Below are positions 1 to 12,500 of a stretch of 64,000 bases of DNA, piece after piece; the first letter of the stretch is position 1; every line of letters begins with the position of its first letter. The notes below the pieces were generated by a model that worked only from the letters and a program-made list of their open reading frames with translations, had not been told where the DNA came from and searched no databases. Location of the stretch: contig NC_087389.1 of the NCBI RefSeq assembly GCF_963675165.1, forward strand, positions 3,532,830-3,596,829, given 5' to 3'. A program made the position numbers and the translations under genes. This DNA is from Halichondria panicea (taxonomy: Eukaryota; Porifera; Demospongiae; Suberitida; Halichondriidae).

Positions 1-499
1 TCTGGTTGCTGCAGACTGTAACGGTTTGACTTCAAAGTTGGAGGACATGTTAGTGATTGTACTGACGAGGACACTTAGCTCCATTCTTCTACAGCTCAGA
101 AGGTCCTTTTTGAAGCGTTCTGCTCATAAGCTAGACAATGGTTCTTAAATTGACGATTCGTGACAATTCGATCCTTCATTCCAGTTCCGCCCAGCTACCT
201 CTGACACACCCCAACATTATTGAATGTCAGAGCTGAACAGAGTGATGAATAATGCATAGCGAGGTTGCACTCTAATGTATCCCTAGTATAACGATCCACA
301 TTGGATTTTAGATCACATAGTTTTGATAGGCTTGGCTTGCCATACTTCCAGAGGCTGGAACCATTTTACCGCTGACCAGAAACACATTTGCAACTAATAC
401 AGACCTCCATTAAATTATGTTGGCTTGCTGTGAATATCTCATTGGGACAGTTCTGTGGTTAGCATTATATTACACTCAAGCCTGTCGTTTCTTTTGTAG
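1..499. other. No gene recognised; upstream of first visible MFS exon
   Basis: I see no coding exon here. The MFS gene that follows must have upstream exons for its first transmembrane helix, because its first visible exon starts inside a codon, but nothing in this stretch matches the expected N-terminal segment. The stretch is AT-rich and ends in the acceptor at 498-499. Confidence 0.5.
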
Positions 500-3400
500 C
501 TATTTATGGGGTGCTCTGGCCGATTACAAAGGTCGAAAACCGACAATTATTGGCAGTATTTTGCTGGTTGGGCTGTCAGCATTCGTTTTTGGATTCTCTG
601 TTAATTATGGGATGGCAATTGCTTTTCGATTTGCTTCTGGTCTTTGTAACGGTGAGCCTGCCATCCATACCATTAACAGATATCTGAAACTGCATGACAC
701 TGTAAACCACTGTGGTGTACATTGTAGTTGACTCCATCTTAATATACCTAACTGCTTTCAGATTGACCACAGTCTTTTATAGAGGAAATTTTAATATATG
801 ACTGGGCATAATTTTGAGCATATCTACGTGATCCCAAAACCTATTGGCTACTAGAAATGCACTAGCTTAGCAACAGCCTACATATGTATTGGTTTGCTGT
901 GTAGGTGTAATCCCGATATCAAAGGCAATAGTATCTGAAGTGTCCGACGACTCAAACCAGTCTTTTGGAGTGGCTCTGTTGGGTACAGCCTGGGGGCTTG
1001 CTTTGGTTGTGGGACCAGCTGTGTCTGCAGCCATCTCTGACCCCATCGGACAGTACAACGTAACTGTGGAGAGTGAGTTCATGTGTATAAAATGTAATGT
1101 CAGATTGATTGAGGACATATCAGTGAACAGCCTCTGTTGGCGCATACTAAACAGTACAGTGCATGTAAGACCATTAAATTGTTATTCTAAACCCTATACC
1201 ATATAGAAACTGGATTATTACGCTTACTTGATTATAAGCGTATTTTTATTTTAAGCACATGCTCAACTGAAGGTTTTTATACTCGAATTGAAGCGCTTTT
1301 CCAGTTTTAGGAAGGATAATTATTAGCAGACTTGATTCGGCTAATTTCGTTTATCTATGAGCTAGCTATAGGTTTGTACAGTGCATGTAGCTATAATAAT
1401 CTGGACGGACTCTCTGGGCACGCTGTTACATTGTCGAGAGAATGTAATACATAGACGAGGTGGACTTGGAACCTTTTTGTTCCAATTCATGGTCAATATG
1501 AATGTTTCATTTCAATGTGTAAAATGAACTGTAAAATGAACTCTAACATAGATCCAGTTGGGTTGCTTGTTTGCTCACTTTCTAGGTAGCTATCGGGTCA
1601 TCTTTCGTCACAGAGAAATCCGGTTACTGGGTGGAGCGTATAGAGCTCTGCTGTTGACCCCATGAGCGCATGCGCTAATAGCTAATAATCGGTATATAGT
1701 TGGCTGGTTATTGGGCTCTAGCAAGCATTTGGATATAATTATTAATGAGGTCGTATATATTGTATGGTACGTATCTGTGATTTGAATTAGCGTGGCGTAC
1801 CTTAGGCTATGTTGGCTTTACCCATCACCATGCATGCAGGTTTGATGTTTAAACCATGCAGTAAATAAATTTACTAAAGCTATACATGTATGTACAGGTT
1901 TTCTTCCCTCCATATAGGTGAGACAGTGAGAGAGTTCTTGTCTCAGTTCCCCTACTCTCCACCGTGTATGTTGACAACTCTACTGTGTGCTGTCTCTGCA
2001 GTACTGTCATTGCTGCTGTTGCCTGAAACTCTTGCAACTGGCAAGTAAGTTGCTAAGACGGTTGCTTCCAGAACATACTGTTTTATCAGTGCTCACCAGA
2101 CTCAGTTTAATTGGAATGTTACTGTAAAGGTTCATCAATATACTTAACGTTTAATGCTTGATACATGCACATCTCATGCGCAAGAAGAAAGCAAACAATC
2201 AACAAAGTCGATAGATGTCCTAACTCACAAATCAACGCTACGAATACACCAACTACTGAAGCTGCTGATGTGTCCAACTGCCAAATTCAGTATGGCAACA
2301 CTGAAGACAATTGTGACGAACATAGTGTTCAAAACGGGGAAGACCCTGAGCAAGCTGGGTTAATTGAGCCAGCAATCATAGGCAAAAAGACTCGTAGGAC
2401 TGGTTTCAAACAGAGGACAAAGGATTTCGGAACTTGGTTCAAGAATTATGTGAAGAGAGTTTGTGTTCTAGTGCTGTAAGTGCTACAGGAACTAATTATG
2501 TAGTAATGCGATTTACATGTGACTAGTTTTCACCAATAAACTTGACTTCTAAACCTAGCAACTGTTGTGTGATTTTACTTGTTGATTTTTCCTGTTTCGA
2601 TTCATGCAGTTGTGACAGGGCTACTGGACTCTCTATTCTCGTTTATGTCCTGTTTTCAAGTGTAGATGTTAGTTTCAATGATATCTACTCCATTTGGGCA
2701 AAAACATCACCACATCTCGGTAAATATCTGCATTAGGTAATGGCGTTGCACTAAATAATAGATTTGCAAAAAGGTTGTAGCTTGCTGCTGTGAATTGCTT
2801 TGTTGTATTCATAGGTGGACTTGGGCTTAGTCTCAATGAGATTGGGGTAACGTTGACCATTTCTGGAGTGGCCATTGTACCATCTTCATTGATCCTCTTT
2901 CCACTGGTATGTTTGTCCAATATGGCACAACAGTGAGTGTATTAATTGCTATACCGTATATAGCGCGAAATTTTCGAGGTACTTAAATTTCGTGGAATGG
3001 CCTCTAAGAAGTATTTCGTTGAATAAATTTCGTGGGTGACTGCTTACCAGAAGTATTCCTAGGCCACGCCTTTAATTTTGCACGTTATAGCAGATAATTC
3101 GAACAATTTTCGTGGAATTAATTTTCGTGTAGGATTGCTAACCTACGAAAACAGCTAAAGTTAAGCCCCTCGAAAATGTCGAGCTATACAGTAGAGTCTA
3201 TTAAATTCTTTGTATTGCTATTTTGACTGGTATTACATGTACTTTCTTCGCAGTTAGAGAGGAAGTTTGGTCTGTTGAGATTGTATTACCTACTTTTGGT
3301 GATTTTAATTCCTGCAATGATGCTCCTGCCAAATGTCCATTACTTCTACAACATGTAGGTTATTGCTCTTCTATAGTTAATGTGTGGCAGATCTAGATCA

Positions 3401-6099
3401 TTGCATCCTTCCTAATTCTAAGAATAAGTCACTCAATTCTCTGCTGTAACAGCTAGAGGACAGTGCACCATAATAACTATAGATAGTGCACAGTTTTAGA
3501 AGATATACCTGTTGTGTAGTACCTAGTCTATTCTTATACATGTAGGAAATCGGTGCTGTGGCTACTAGTGTCCTCCGTCTTGATTGTGATTCAGAGTTGT
3601 TTGACGATGATCTTCAATTGTGTGGCAACTTTCATCAATAACTCTGTACTCTTTGTGAACCTGGGAACAGTTAATGGGATTGGTTCTTCTTGTTCATCGT
3701 TATCAAGGTGAATAGACTAAAGTCTACTTCGGCCCCAGAAGTTATGTGATAAATTATGACTAATTCATTTAGCTATGAGAAATAATTATGCCAGGGACTT
3801 TCTGTATGACTTTTAGCTGGTTGAAGCTTATAGCTGTAAAGTATAATTGTAGATAGAAGCGCTCTTTAACAAAGAATCCGATGGTATAATTGAATTTCAG
3901 TGAAGTATGAACAAGTTTGACAACAGTATGACAGTCAAACCATAGATAGAAGAGAAAGGGATTGGCAACGGAGTGCACTTCCGGTACCATCCGTGTTTCG
4001 CCTCGAGGCTTACTTCTAACGTGGGAGTCTAAACATGAATAATTCATGAGAATTGTTTTTGCCGTTTGTAAAAAAGTCTACAAGCAGTTCTACTGCTAAA
4101 CATCAACTTCACCTCATTTGTGTGGCGATTTGGGACATAGCACACTACTTAGTAACACAACTTTAGCTATATCATAGGTGCTATAGGAACATAAGCATGA
4201 AAAAGCCTCTGACAGAGGCTCTGTGTACCATCTAGCTACTTCACGAAAATCAAGATTGTATTTTATTCATTTCTAAATGATACCTACCATCAGGGGCATG
4301 TCTTTAAGTGTTGGAGGGGTCTTTGAGAAGTAGGCATTAGACACAATAAGTTTCCCGAGTTTTCGCGGGAGTTTTAGAGCGAAACACGGATGGTTTCAGG
4401 CCCATCTATTTGTGTACATTCAATGTAAAAGCATTACGTGAACTGCCCCCGTTGCCAATCCATTTCTCTTCTATACAGAGGAGGTACGACAGGTGCGGTG
4501 CAGCTCAGGCAATTAACAATAATTATCCGCCCACGCACCGCCCACGTCGTATGTTTTTGCTGAGAGTAATCAGAGGCTAATTATTTGAGCTGCACCGCGC
4601 CTGTCGTACCTCCTCTGTCTTCTATCTACGGTCAAACCTAGTCTCGAGGCCAGACTCCTCCCAGGGAGAGAGTCTGGCAAACAGAGTCACTTTTATTGGT
4701 TTTCAGACAGTCAAAAAATGGGCGTGGCGGAAATGCCAGACCCTCTCCCTGGCACATGTCAGATCACGTGCAAGTGGTTTTGACCAATTGAATGGGTTTG
4801 ACCCAGAGGAGGTCCGACAGGTGCGGTGCAGCTCAAGTAATTAGCCTCTGATTACTCTCAGCAGAAACATACGACGTGGGCGAATAATTATTGTTCAATC
4901 AGAGGCTAATTGCCTGAGCTGCACCGCGCCTGTCGTACCTCCTCTGAGGTCAAACCAGGAGCACATTACAGAAGGAGCGTCTAACTGTGCATGGGTTCGA
5001 AAATCGCATCTCGTGTGCTTTCCTAAACGCCGCATTGCCTTATAAGAAAAGTGTGTAAGTGGTGTATAAATTACAAACCGCGGTCAGCCTGTGAATATCA
5101 TTATAAACGGATTTTTGTATGTAGTGCAGCAGCAGGAGAGCTAGCTAGGTTGAGCCAGAAAGAGCTAAAATGAATAGCTAGATCTTTGATGGATGTTGGT
5201 ATACATCATGGAAGAGACTGGTGAGGTACAGAAAGTTCTAAAATAGGAGCATATCCAGTCACTTTGTACATAGAAAGTTTGCTAACTTAGACTAACACAT
5301 ACTAGGCGTTTTGTTTTTGCAGTAGGGAGTCTTACTGGGGTTCTTAGAAGAGAGAGCTTACTACCAGGCCTATAGCTAACTAGCTAGCTGTAGCTTTTCA
5401 CTTTTATTGACCTATGCTTGGTAAAAGTGCACCGTCAGCTCAATTAGCACTCGCCCGCAGACCCACTTAGTGGTTTTGCATATAAGGTCATGCTTTGCAA
5501 ACTTCCACGAGATGCGATTCCCGAGGTAAGACGCTCCTTCTGTAATGTGCTCCTGGTCAAACTCAACACAAACAGACACTACCTTGACCTTTTTACATCT
5601 CTGTAACAGGTGTTGATTAAAATTCATATCTTTTTTATTTTTTATTACCTATAATCATTGAGGGGACACTATGCAGCAAATAAACACACTCAATAATTAT
5701 AACTGAGTTGTTGGAACCCTACATGCATTATACATACGCACACATGCACACACATAATCATAGTTATGCACATTTATGCGTCTGGTGACTGCACAACATT
5801 AGTGAAGTCATAGTGAAACAGCTCTGCACAGTTATGGAAATGCTTTTCAAGTACTGTACATGTAGTAGTATAGTGAAAAATGTTTCCTCATTTAAGCTGT
5901 ATCATGCAGGGCTCTTTCTGCTCTATTGTCTGGCAAGCTGTTCTCTGTGAGTCTGTCGGCGACAGCTGCTGGACTGGGCTACCCACTAGACTATAGACTC
6001 GTCTTCCTCCTCTTTGGACTTGTGTTTGTGGTGTGTGTGTTTGTAGCAGCTTGTCTGCCTGTTAGCATCAATAAACAGAAAATTTGTCATTTAAATTAA
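500..6099 (+). CDS. MFS transporter, 5'-partial, nine visible exons
   Basis: Major facilitator superfamily membrane transporter; the substrate cannot be read from the sequence. Exons: 500-651, 905-1072, 1918-2044, 2185-2475, 2610-2719, 2815-2906, 3254-3354, 3546-3707, 5910-6099, all GT-AG and in phase, giving about 463 residues to a TAA stop. The first exon carries the MFS motif A (GALADYKGRKP) after helix 2, followed by helices 3-5; 2185-2475 encodes a hydrophilic, charged central loop, and the remaining exons the second six helices, ending in LPVSINKQK. The architecture resembles DHA1/ZIFL-type 12-helix carriers. Helix 1 and the start codon are missing, so the gene begins outside the window or in an unrecognised exon. 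The acceptor at 2183-2184 is weak and is the least certain boundary. The last intron (3708-5909) is filled with transposons. A deleted paralogue lies at 31016-32572 on the other strand. Confidence 0.85.
2948..3194. repeat. Short interspersed inverted-repeat element in MFS intron
   Basis: The left end reads CTATACCGTATATAGCG with ATTTTCGAGG, and the right end CTCGAAAATGTCGAGCTATA, an imperfect inverted pair about 245 bp apart. Related sequence occurs near 52405-52573 (opposite orientation) and, as a fragment, near 13965-14030. It fits a miniature inverted-repeat transposon; its superfamily is not clear. Confidence 0.6.
3941..4631. mobile_element. TIR element with GGGATTGG-containing ends, interrupted
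   Basis: The left end starts CATAGATAGAAGAGAAAGGG and continues ATTGGCAACGG; the right end is its inverse (4449-4475, resuming at 4627). The right end is split by the element at 4476-4617, so this one is older. Related ends with GGGATAGG or GGGATTGG occur at 6760-8001 and 8695-9620. No transposase is encoded. Confidence 0.65.
4476..4617. mobile_element. CAGAGGAGG-ended MITE, 142 bp
   Basis: Near-palindromic element with ends CAGAGGAGGTACGACAGG and its inverse. It is flanked by TCTTCTATA (4467-4475) and TCTTCTATC (4618-4626), an 8 of 9 match that reads as a 9-bp target-site duplication. It sits in the right end of the older 3941-4631 element. A 9-bp duplication is typical of Mutator-like elements. 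Confidence 0.75.
4804..4946. mobile_element. Second copy of the 143-bp CAGAGGAGG MITE, inverted
   Basis: Same ends and interior as 4476-4617 but in the opposite orientation; both contain the block with ACATACGACGTGGGCG and its complement. The flanks (GGTTTGACC left, AGGTCAAAC right) are inverted relative to each other and do not form a direct duplication, so this copy may have arisen by rearrangement or inserted in a palindrome. Confidence 0.75.
4956..5555. mobile_element. CAGGAGC-ended TIR element, 600 bp
   Basis: Ends are CAGGAGCACATTACAGAAGG and the inverse, flanked by a perfect 7-bp direct duplication GTCAAAC (4949-4955 and 5556-5562). A second full copy, split by another element, is at 62853-63868. 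No coding capacity. It lies in the last intron of the MFS gene. Confidence 0.8.
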
Positions 6100-6516
6100 T
6101 GGATTGATCACAAAACTGTACATGTACATGTACTCATTTTGTCAACACACTGACCTCTCATCAGAACGAGTACAAGATACTATAGAGTGGTTAGGAATTC
6201 AGTAATCTACAAAGTAATGCACTTGTCAAACATAAACTAATCCCCATCGGCACCGGCCTGACGTACCCCCAGTATAAACTTGTAGATCTAAGAGGTAAAC
6301 TAATGCTCAAGGCAAGGATGATGGATTGCTATGCTGAGTTACTGGCTATAAAATACTAGATCTAGATGGGCGTGCCCCTCCCCAGCCCCAGCCATAAAAT
6401 AAAACTTTTATGGCTTGAGACGGGCACGCCCATCTAATAGAATCTAGTGGGGTTCGAAACGAGGGTTCGAAAGCAGGTCCAGAGCGTTCAGTTTCGATCT
6501 CTGCTCTGCTTATAAT
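6100..6516. other. Intergenic gap between MFS and MAGI-like genes, with a small inverted repeat
   Basis: 417 bp between the MFS stop codon and the first MAGI-like exon. It contains an inverted repeat, CTAGATGGGCGTGCCC at 6362-6377 against GGGCACGCCCATCTA at 6422-6436, with a second inner stem (GCCATAAAA/TTTTATGGC). An acceptor-like CAG at 6473-6475 leaves open that the first MAGI-like exon is really internal. Confidence 0.5.
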
Positions 6517-9500
6517 ATGGATATGGATCTCATGGATACAGATAATATCAATTATAGACACGTTGCAGTGGTCATCAAAGGCCCTTCGGGATTTGGATTT
6601 GCGTTAGGTGAGAACATAATTATTATTGCTTAAAGCTAGGATCTATCATGACTGGACTATCAGGAGTGCATTCATGCACTCCTGGTACTATTTATAGAGT
6701 AGATTATCTAGGCATACATACATACAGGAAAAGAGGATATTGGAAACAAAGGTACCCTCGAGCATAGATAAACGAAAGAAAGGGATAGGCAACGCCTCAC
6801 GTGATGCTAGGTAAATGCAGTGTGTGACGTCACACCCTCTGGTTGGAGGCGAGTTGCGCTCAAGAAAGTACACAATGATCCCTATATCTGCTTATTTTTC
6901 TCGTAGTGGCCTAAAAGAGGAATTCAAAGCAATCAGGCATCATGCACACATACACCCAGCACTACTGATAGCTACAGCTGCTATGTTAGTGCCGAGCTTT
7001 CTTTTATTCTTGTGTGAAAAAACACCAAATTGTCAGTTTGTGTACAGGGTTTTGCAGAATCTTTGAAATTGAGGGTGTAGAGCGTTCCTTATATGGATAT
7101 CTAATCTTTACACATTGTGGTGTCATAAACACATTGTGGTGAAATGCCAAGTCTGCTTAGGAAGCAAAATTCAAAAACAAAATGGCTTTTTCTTGTGAAA
7201 AAAGCTGACCAAGGCATCATTAATTTAAGATGGAGAATAATGCATCAGACAGAGCTGCTTGGACTGTCTTATCAAAGTGTTGCTGAGAATCTCAAGTTGA
7301 TCCATCATGTAGAATAGTGCATTGTTGACATGCTGACTAAGATCTACAACTTTATGGTTGACCACAGATAACCTTATAAGGAACGCTCAATGCAAAACGC
7401 TTTTTTGTGGATATTGCAAAGATTCTGCAAAACCCTGTACCTCTATCTCCAATATGAAATAGTTTTATAACATGTACGTTTCACAGAATTAAAGTGTGTT
7501 TATAACTGCATGGAACAAAGCATATTTTCCAGCTCTCAATGCAGTGAAGTAGTGGCAGCACCATGAAACGTTTGTCCAAAGTCCAGAAAGTTTGCGTACC
7601 TCTCCTACTCTTACTGTACATGGTAATCTAGTTTGAAGTGCTCTAAGACACCGTTTTTAGGTATTAGAAAGTGGAATACAAGTATCTTTATCTGTATTGT
7701 GTGATCGAAGAGATGGCATTTGAAGGGCTTGGGAACAGGACCTGTTATGGTTTGTAGAGAGTACTGACACCTCCTTTGTAGCTCACTTCCTCATCACTTT
7801 GCATAAGCAGCTCTAAAAGATTAATAGCCTATGTCTAAGTGTATCTGGTATCTCCTCAAGAGCACAGCTTGCTATAATCTTTACTGACATTTTGAGTGCA
7901 CACACCCTTTTTGCTCATTACACGCCCCTTTTTAGCAACTCGCCTCATCCAACGGAAGTGCTGGGCGTTGCCTATCCCTTTCTTTCGTTTATCTATGCCT
8001 CGAATAACATTCACTTTCATATCTATGCTTTCATTTGAGGCTATCTACCAGTGGCGGATCCAGTGCAGGGCACAAGGGGCATGTGCCCCCCCTTTCTGGC
8101 TCACGAAGTGGGTGTGGCTTTGAGCAGCAATCAATTATTTCAGCATGCAGAATAGCAGACGATCTCTAGTTGTAGACTTTTGAAGCTGAAGAGCAAGATT
8201 TCATCCATTTCTGCTATCTCTTGCTACTATGTATGCCATACTGTCATCAGGAGCCCATAAATAAGAGAAGGAGCAGCTAACTTCAACGGGGATCACATCT
8301 CGTAATTGCCGGTGAAACCGCACTTCCTTGTTTGGAAGCCACTAAGTGCTTGCAAACCGCAGCCCTGTATTGTGTATAACACGTGTAGGGATTCAACCAC
8401 TTAAGTGACTCTGCATATATGGAAATGCAGTCATAACCACTTACGAAACGTGATCCCTGTAGTTAGCCGCTCCTTCTCTTATTTATGGGCTCCTGCTGTC
8501 ATCAATCCTTGATCAGAAAAGTTACAGTGATTGGGCTTTAAAACAACTGTTGACCTAGTAAATATTTCTTCAAACTGCCCCCCCTTTTCAAAATTCCTGG
8601 ATCCGCCCCTGGTCTATAGCAAGCCAAAGTGTATAGATAGGCGTGGCCCAGCTAGCCAAGTTGATGGCCGGCCTATTTCTACACACAATTTCATCATAGA
8701 TTGAATAGGGAGAGGGATTGGAAACCAAAGCAGCGTCACGTGACATTTTACATTGAATTTGCAGAATGGCACCAGAGAGCCTTTGATGTCAATCCGTGTT
8801 ACAGTTGCTCAACACGCGGGAAACAATGTTTCATGAATTATGATCACTACAAGATATTCAGAGCCCCCCTAAAACGTCATTCTCATGCCCCTAATGGACT
8901 TTTGTGAAGAGAGCTAGAGGTACAAAACGTTCTTTGTCACGCTATGAGATCTTTATGTATCTAGAATGCTTCTAATATAGCTAAGACTGTGCAACTCATC
9001 GGTGTCAGAGGAGGTCGGACATCACTTTCACTTTCACTAATTATGACCTTTTAATGACATTCCAGGCCAAATTGCGCTTTTCGTTTTTGCTGACTCAGCA
9101 ATACAACATGACTAGATCTAGCTATAATGGCTATTATGTGCTGATAGGGTTAGGTCCAGTAACCATCACAGACACCAAACACACGTCAACAGATTCAGCA
9201 ACAGAAAGCGTGCAGAACTGCTGAACATATCTCATGAATCAGTCGCCCTCTATAACATAGACTCGTGATTAGGCCGCCCAACTTTTAGAGTGCGGTGAGA
9301 CTAGCTGAAGTACTGTAGCCGCTACTGCTGAGTCAGCAAAAACGAAAAGCAATTTGGCCTGGAATGTCATTAAAAGGTTATAATTAGTGAACGTTCAAGT
9401 GATGTCCGACCTCCTTCTGCATCGGTGTACTGTGTCCCATATGGTCTCAAGTGTCAGTTGGAAGTGCAAGTTTTAATACAAATGTAGTATAATCTAGCAG

Positions 9501-12500
9501 ACAAGTCAAGGTACTACATTTTACCAACGTTAGGTACACAGCCTCGATTACACCCCGGCGTAATGCGGATATAATTTGAGGTAACTTCCGTTTCCAATCC
9601 CTCTCCCTATTCAATCTATGATTCCATAAGCAAATGTGCTTATCTGTGCAACTCAGTTATTACCCGAGGCGCGCGTGGGCGGCCACAGGTATAGTAGTCG
9701 GTTGTATAATATATTTATAGATCTATACCTATTATATAACCTTTACGTTATAGCAATAAAATACTGCACTTGAAACTGCAGTGGAACCTCCATAAAATGG
9801 ACACCATTGGGGAACAGCCTTTTTCCTGTTATAGAGAGGTGGTCTTCCTTGGGAGGTTTCGATTGCTATGCTCTGAGTCACTTCTTGCTGCAAATGAATC
9901 TTGGAGGTTTGCTAACTGCTTCTTTAGCTCATCAGGGTGTCATACAGGATTTTAGGGGGAAATAAGAAAAAATGTTGCTAAAAAAAGGGGGGGGGGGGGG
10001 TCAACTGTTATTTCAATACCCTATTCGTATGTAATTTTCCAGCTATGGACACTCAGTCATACAACTAGTACCTGGATGCAAGTTTTAGGGGGGGGAAATT
10101 GGAGCTAGAGGGGGAATATCCCCCCTTCCCCCCCTGTATTACACCCTGCTCATACAAGTTTTGAAAAGGATGTAGGGACAAGCTACAGCTAGGTTTTCCA
10201 AAATGATTGTGCAAAATAATTCTAGCTTAGCAATAATTTCCTGATAACACAGAGTGTGGCTGTTTGTTCTGGGAGGTTATTTTCCATTGCTAAAGCTGAT
10301 TGGGGATCAGAAAGCTGCTCGTTATACGGAGTAGAGAGGTGGTGCTTTACATTGAAGTAGGAGTACGCAACTCCCGACTGAATCAGAGGAGGGAGGACAC
10401 GATTAACCTTAGCTAGCTAATTATCACGACCTTTTAATGAACGATTCGTCTTTTTCTTTCTTTATAACCTCTACATATTGGACACGAGCTAGAGCAGCGT
10501 ATATCGTAGAAGTTATCCTACTGGAGATACCCATATGGCCAAGTTGTCAGGATCTGAAGGTAATACGACCACTACAAGAAGCACCTCAAGTACTCCTATC
10601 TCCAAGATCCCTGTAAGAAGCATCCCAGGCACTCTGATCTTGCCTCTGTGAAGCACTCCTGATCCTGTCTCTAGGATCCCTACCCTATGAGGAGCACCCC
10701 AGGCACTCCTGTCTCCAAAATCCCTGTGAGAAGCACCCCAGGCACTACTGTCGCTGTGATAAAGCTGCAACATGGAATTGTTTAGTTCAGAGCGTCTCCA
10801 ACATGAAGAACATCAACGACACTAACAGTCTCAGCTTCTAGCACCCCTTTATTTTTGTAGTTTGCTCTGTGCCTGCAAGAATTGCCTGTTACTCATATTA
10901 CAGTACTGTTCTGTGTGTCCCAATATGTAGAGGTTGTAACTTAAGACGAATTGTTCAAAGTAAAAGGTCTGATAATTAGCTATTTATTAGTGGTGTCCTC
11001 CCCTCCTCTGGGACTGAATACACATCACTTGTAGTTGTGTAAACTGTTAGCCATGAATAAATTAAATGTGGGCTGGAGGTATGTGTGTTGTACTGATAAT
11101 CATTCTCTACACCTGGCACCCACTTAAAATGCGGAAGTCATTGTAGTTTCAATCCGGATCTGAGCTCTTGGCCGTTATATAGCGTGTGGTTGCTCTTTGG
11201 AGGTGGTCGTTAATGGAGGTTCCACTGTCATTTTTACTGGGTGTGGTCAGCCATTAGCAAGTACCACCCGTGGCTCACAGAATTGCTGAAAGAGATGATG
11301 TCTCGAAGAAAGACAACTTTCATTTTGAGCGAGTTACCCGGTAAAAAAGCCTCGTTTGAAGGGCGAAAAAGCAGATAGTTTTCGAGGCTTCACTGCAATT
11401 GCAATGTAAAAGCATCACGTGCACCACTTCGTTTCCTATCCCTCCTTTTTGATCTAGGCCTGCCTTAGGCTGAAAAAACCACTCCCTTTTTCTCCCATGG
11501 AAAGGTGCTGTGTTGAGATCGAGTTGTCCCACAGTTACAACAAACTACGTATTAATTGCGTGGGTAATATACTTTTAGCCCCGTAATAACTAGGCCCCCC
11601 CCCATACTAATAATTTATGCAGATTTACATGTACGGTAGAACCTTGATTATCTGGACACCTTGCATGGTCCACAAGGCAGACCGGATAACTGAATATGCC
11701 GGAAAATCGAATGGATAAACTTACCACGTCTTAATCCACGTACCCTGATAAACAAACAGCAGTGCACGTGGGCGCATGCGCAGAAGAGCCTGTGTGTCAA
11801 TGGTAACAGCAGGTAATTGCACATACACATTAGCCTATTTTCAGAGAAAATTGTAAGCCAGATAATTGAGGCTCTACTACACATACAATCAATTACCGTA
11901 CAGCTGGTTATTTTCGAGGATTTATTGCCTCAAAAATGAAACCTCTGTACTGTAGGAAGGTGTGGTCATTTGAACCCCTATCCTCAAAACAGGAAGTAGT
12001 TTCCAATCTAGGCCTATCTAACTATTGTCATTTCGTTTTGCACCACTTCTGTAAAAGATAATCAGATACACAGCACTAGTGTGTTTGGCCGCCCTGGACG
12101 TGACCACACATCAATGCACTGAACTTGTATTGATTCATACAATGTTGGAAGTGCCCTACCTTAGCTTACTCTTCCAGACCTTCATGCAGTAAAAAAATTG
12201 GCAAGGTTGGCAAAAGTGTACATTTCAGAGAGATACACGGTGGGAGAGGGCAAGCTGGATATCCAGGGGTATAACCTTCCAGGAAATATGTTGCATTCTT
12301 ACTAGATGTCATTATCAGGGTTAGCGCTCTGGAGTCTCCCCCTGTACTAGCTCACTAATAGTATAAAGAGAAGAGGGCATGCAACTATAATCTATCGTTT
12401 TACAAATTGACGGGGGTGTATGTCTAAAATTAGACAAGCACGTGTACTTCCTCTGTTTTTTTCCTATTCTGGCTAAATATAACATATCCTGCTGACTCAT

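Larger units (their letters stand above)
9779..11226. mobile_element. Pogo/Tigger-like TIR element, 1.45 kb, interrupted
   Basis: Starts CAGTGGAACCTCCATAAAAT and ends ATGGAGGTTCCACTG, a terminal style seen in pogo/Tigger-type elements; the TA flanks are not preserved. It hosts the CAGAGGAGG element at 10384-11010. A diverged partial copy in the opposite orientation is at about 50788-51060. Confidence 0.65.

Noticed and set aside
8701-8907. 68-codon open frame
   Set aside because: Begins inside the terminal inverted repeat of the element at 8695-9620; no homology recognised.
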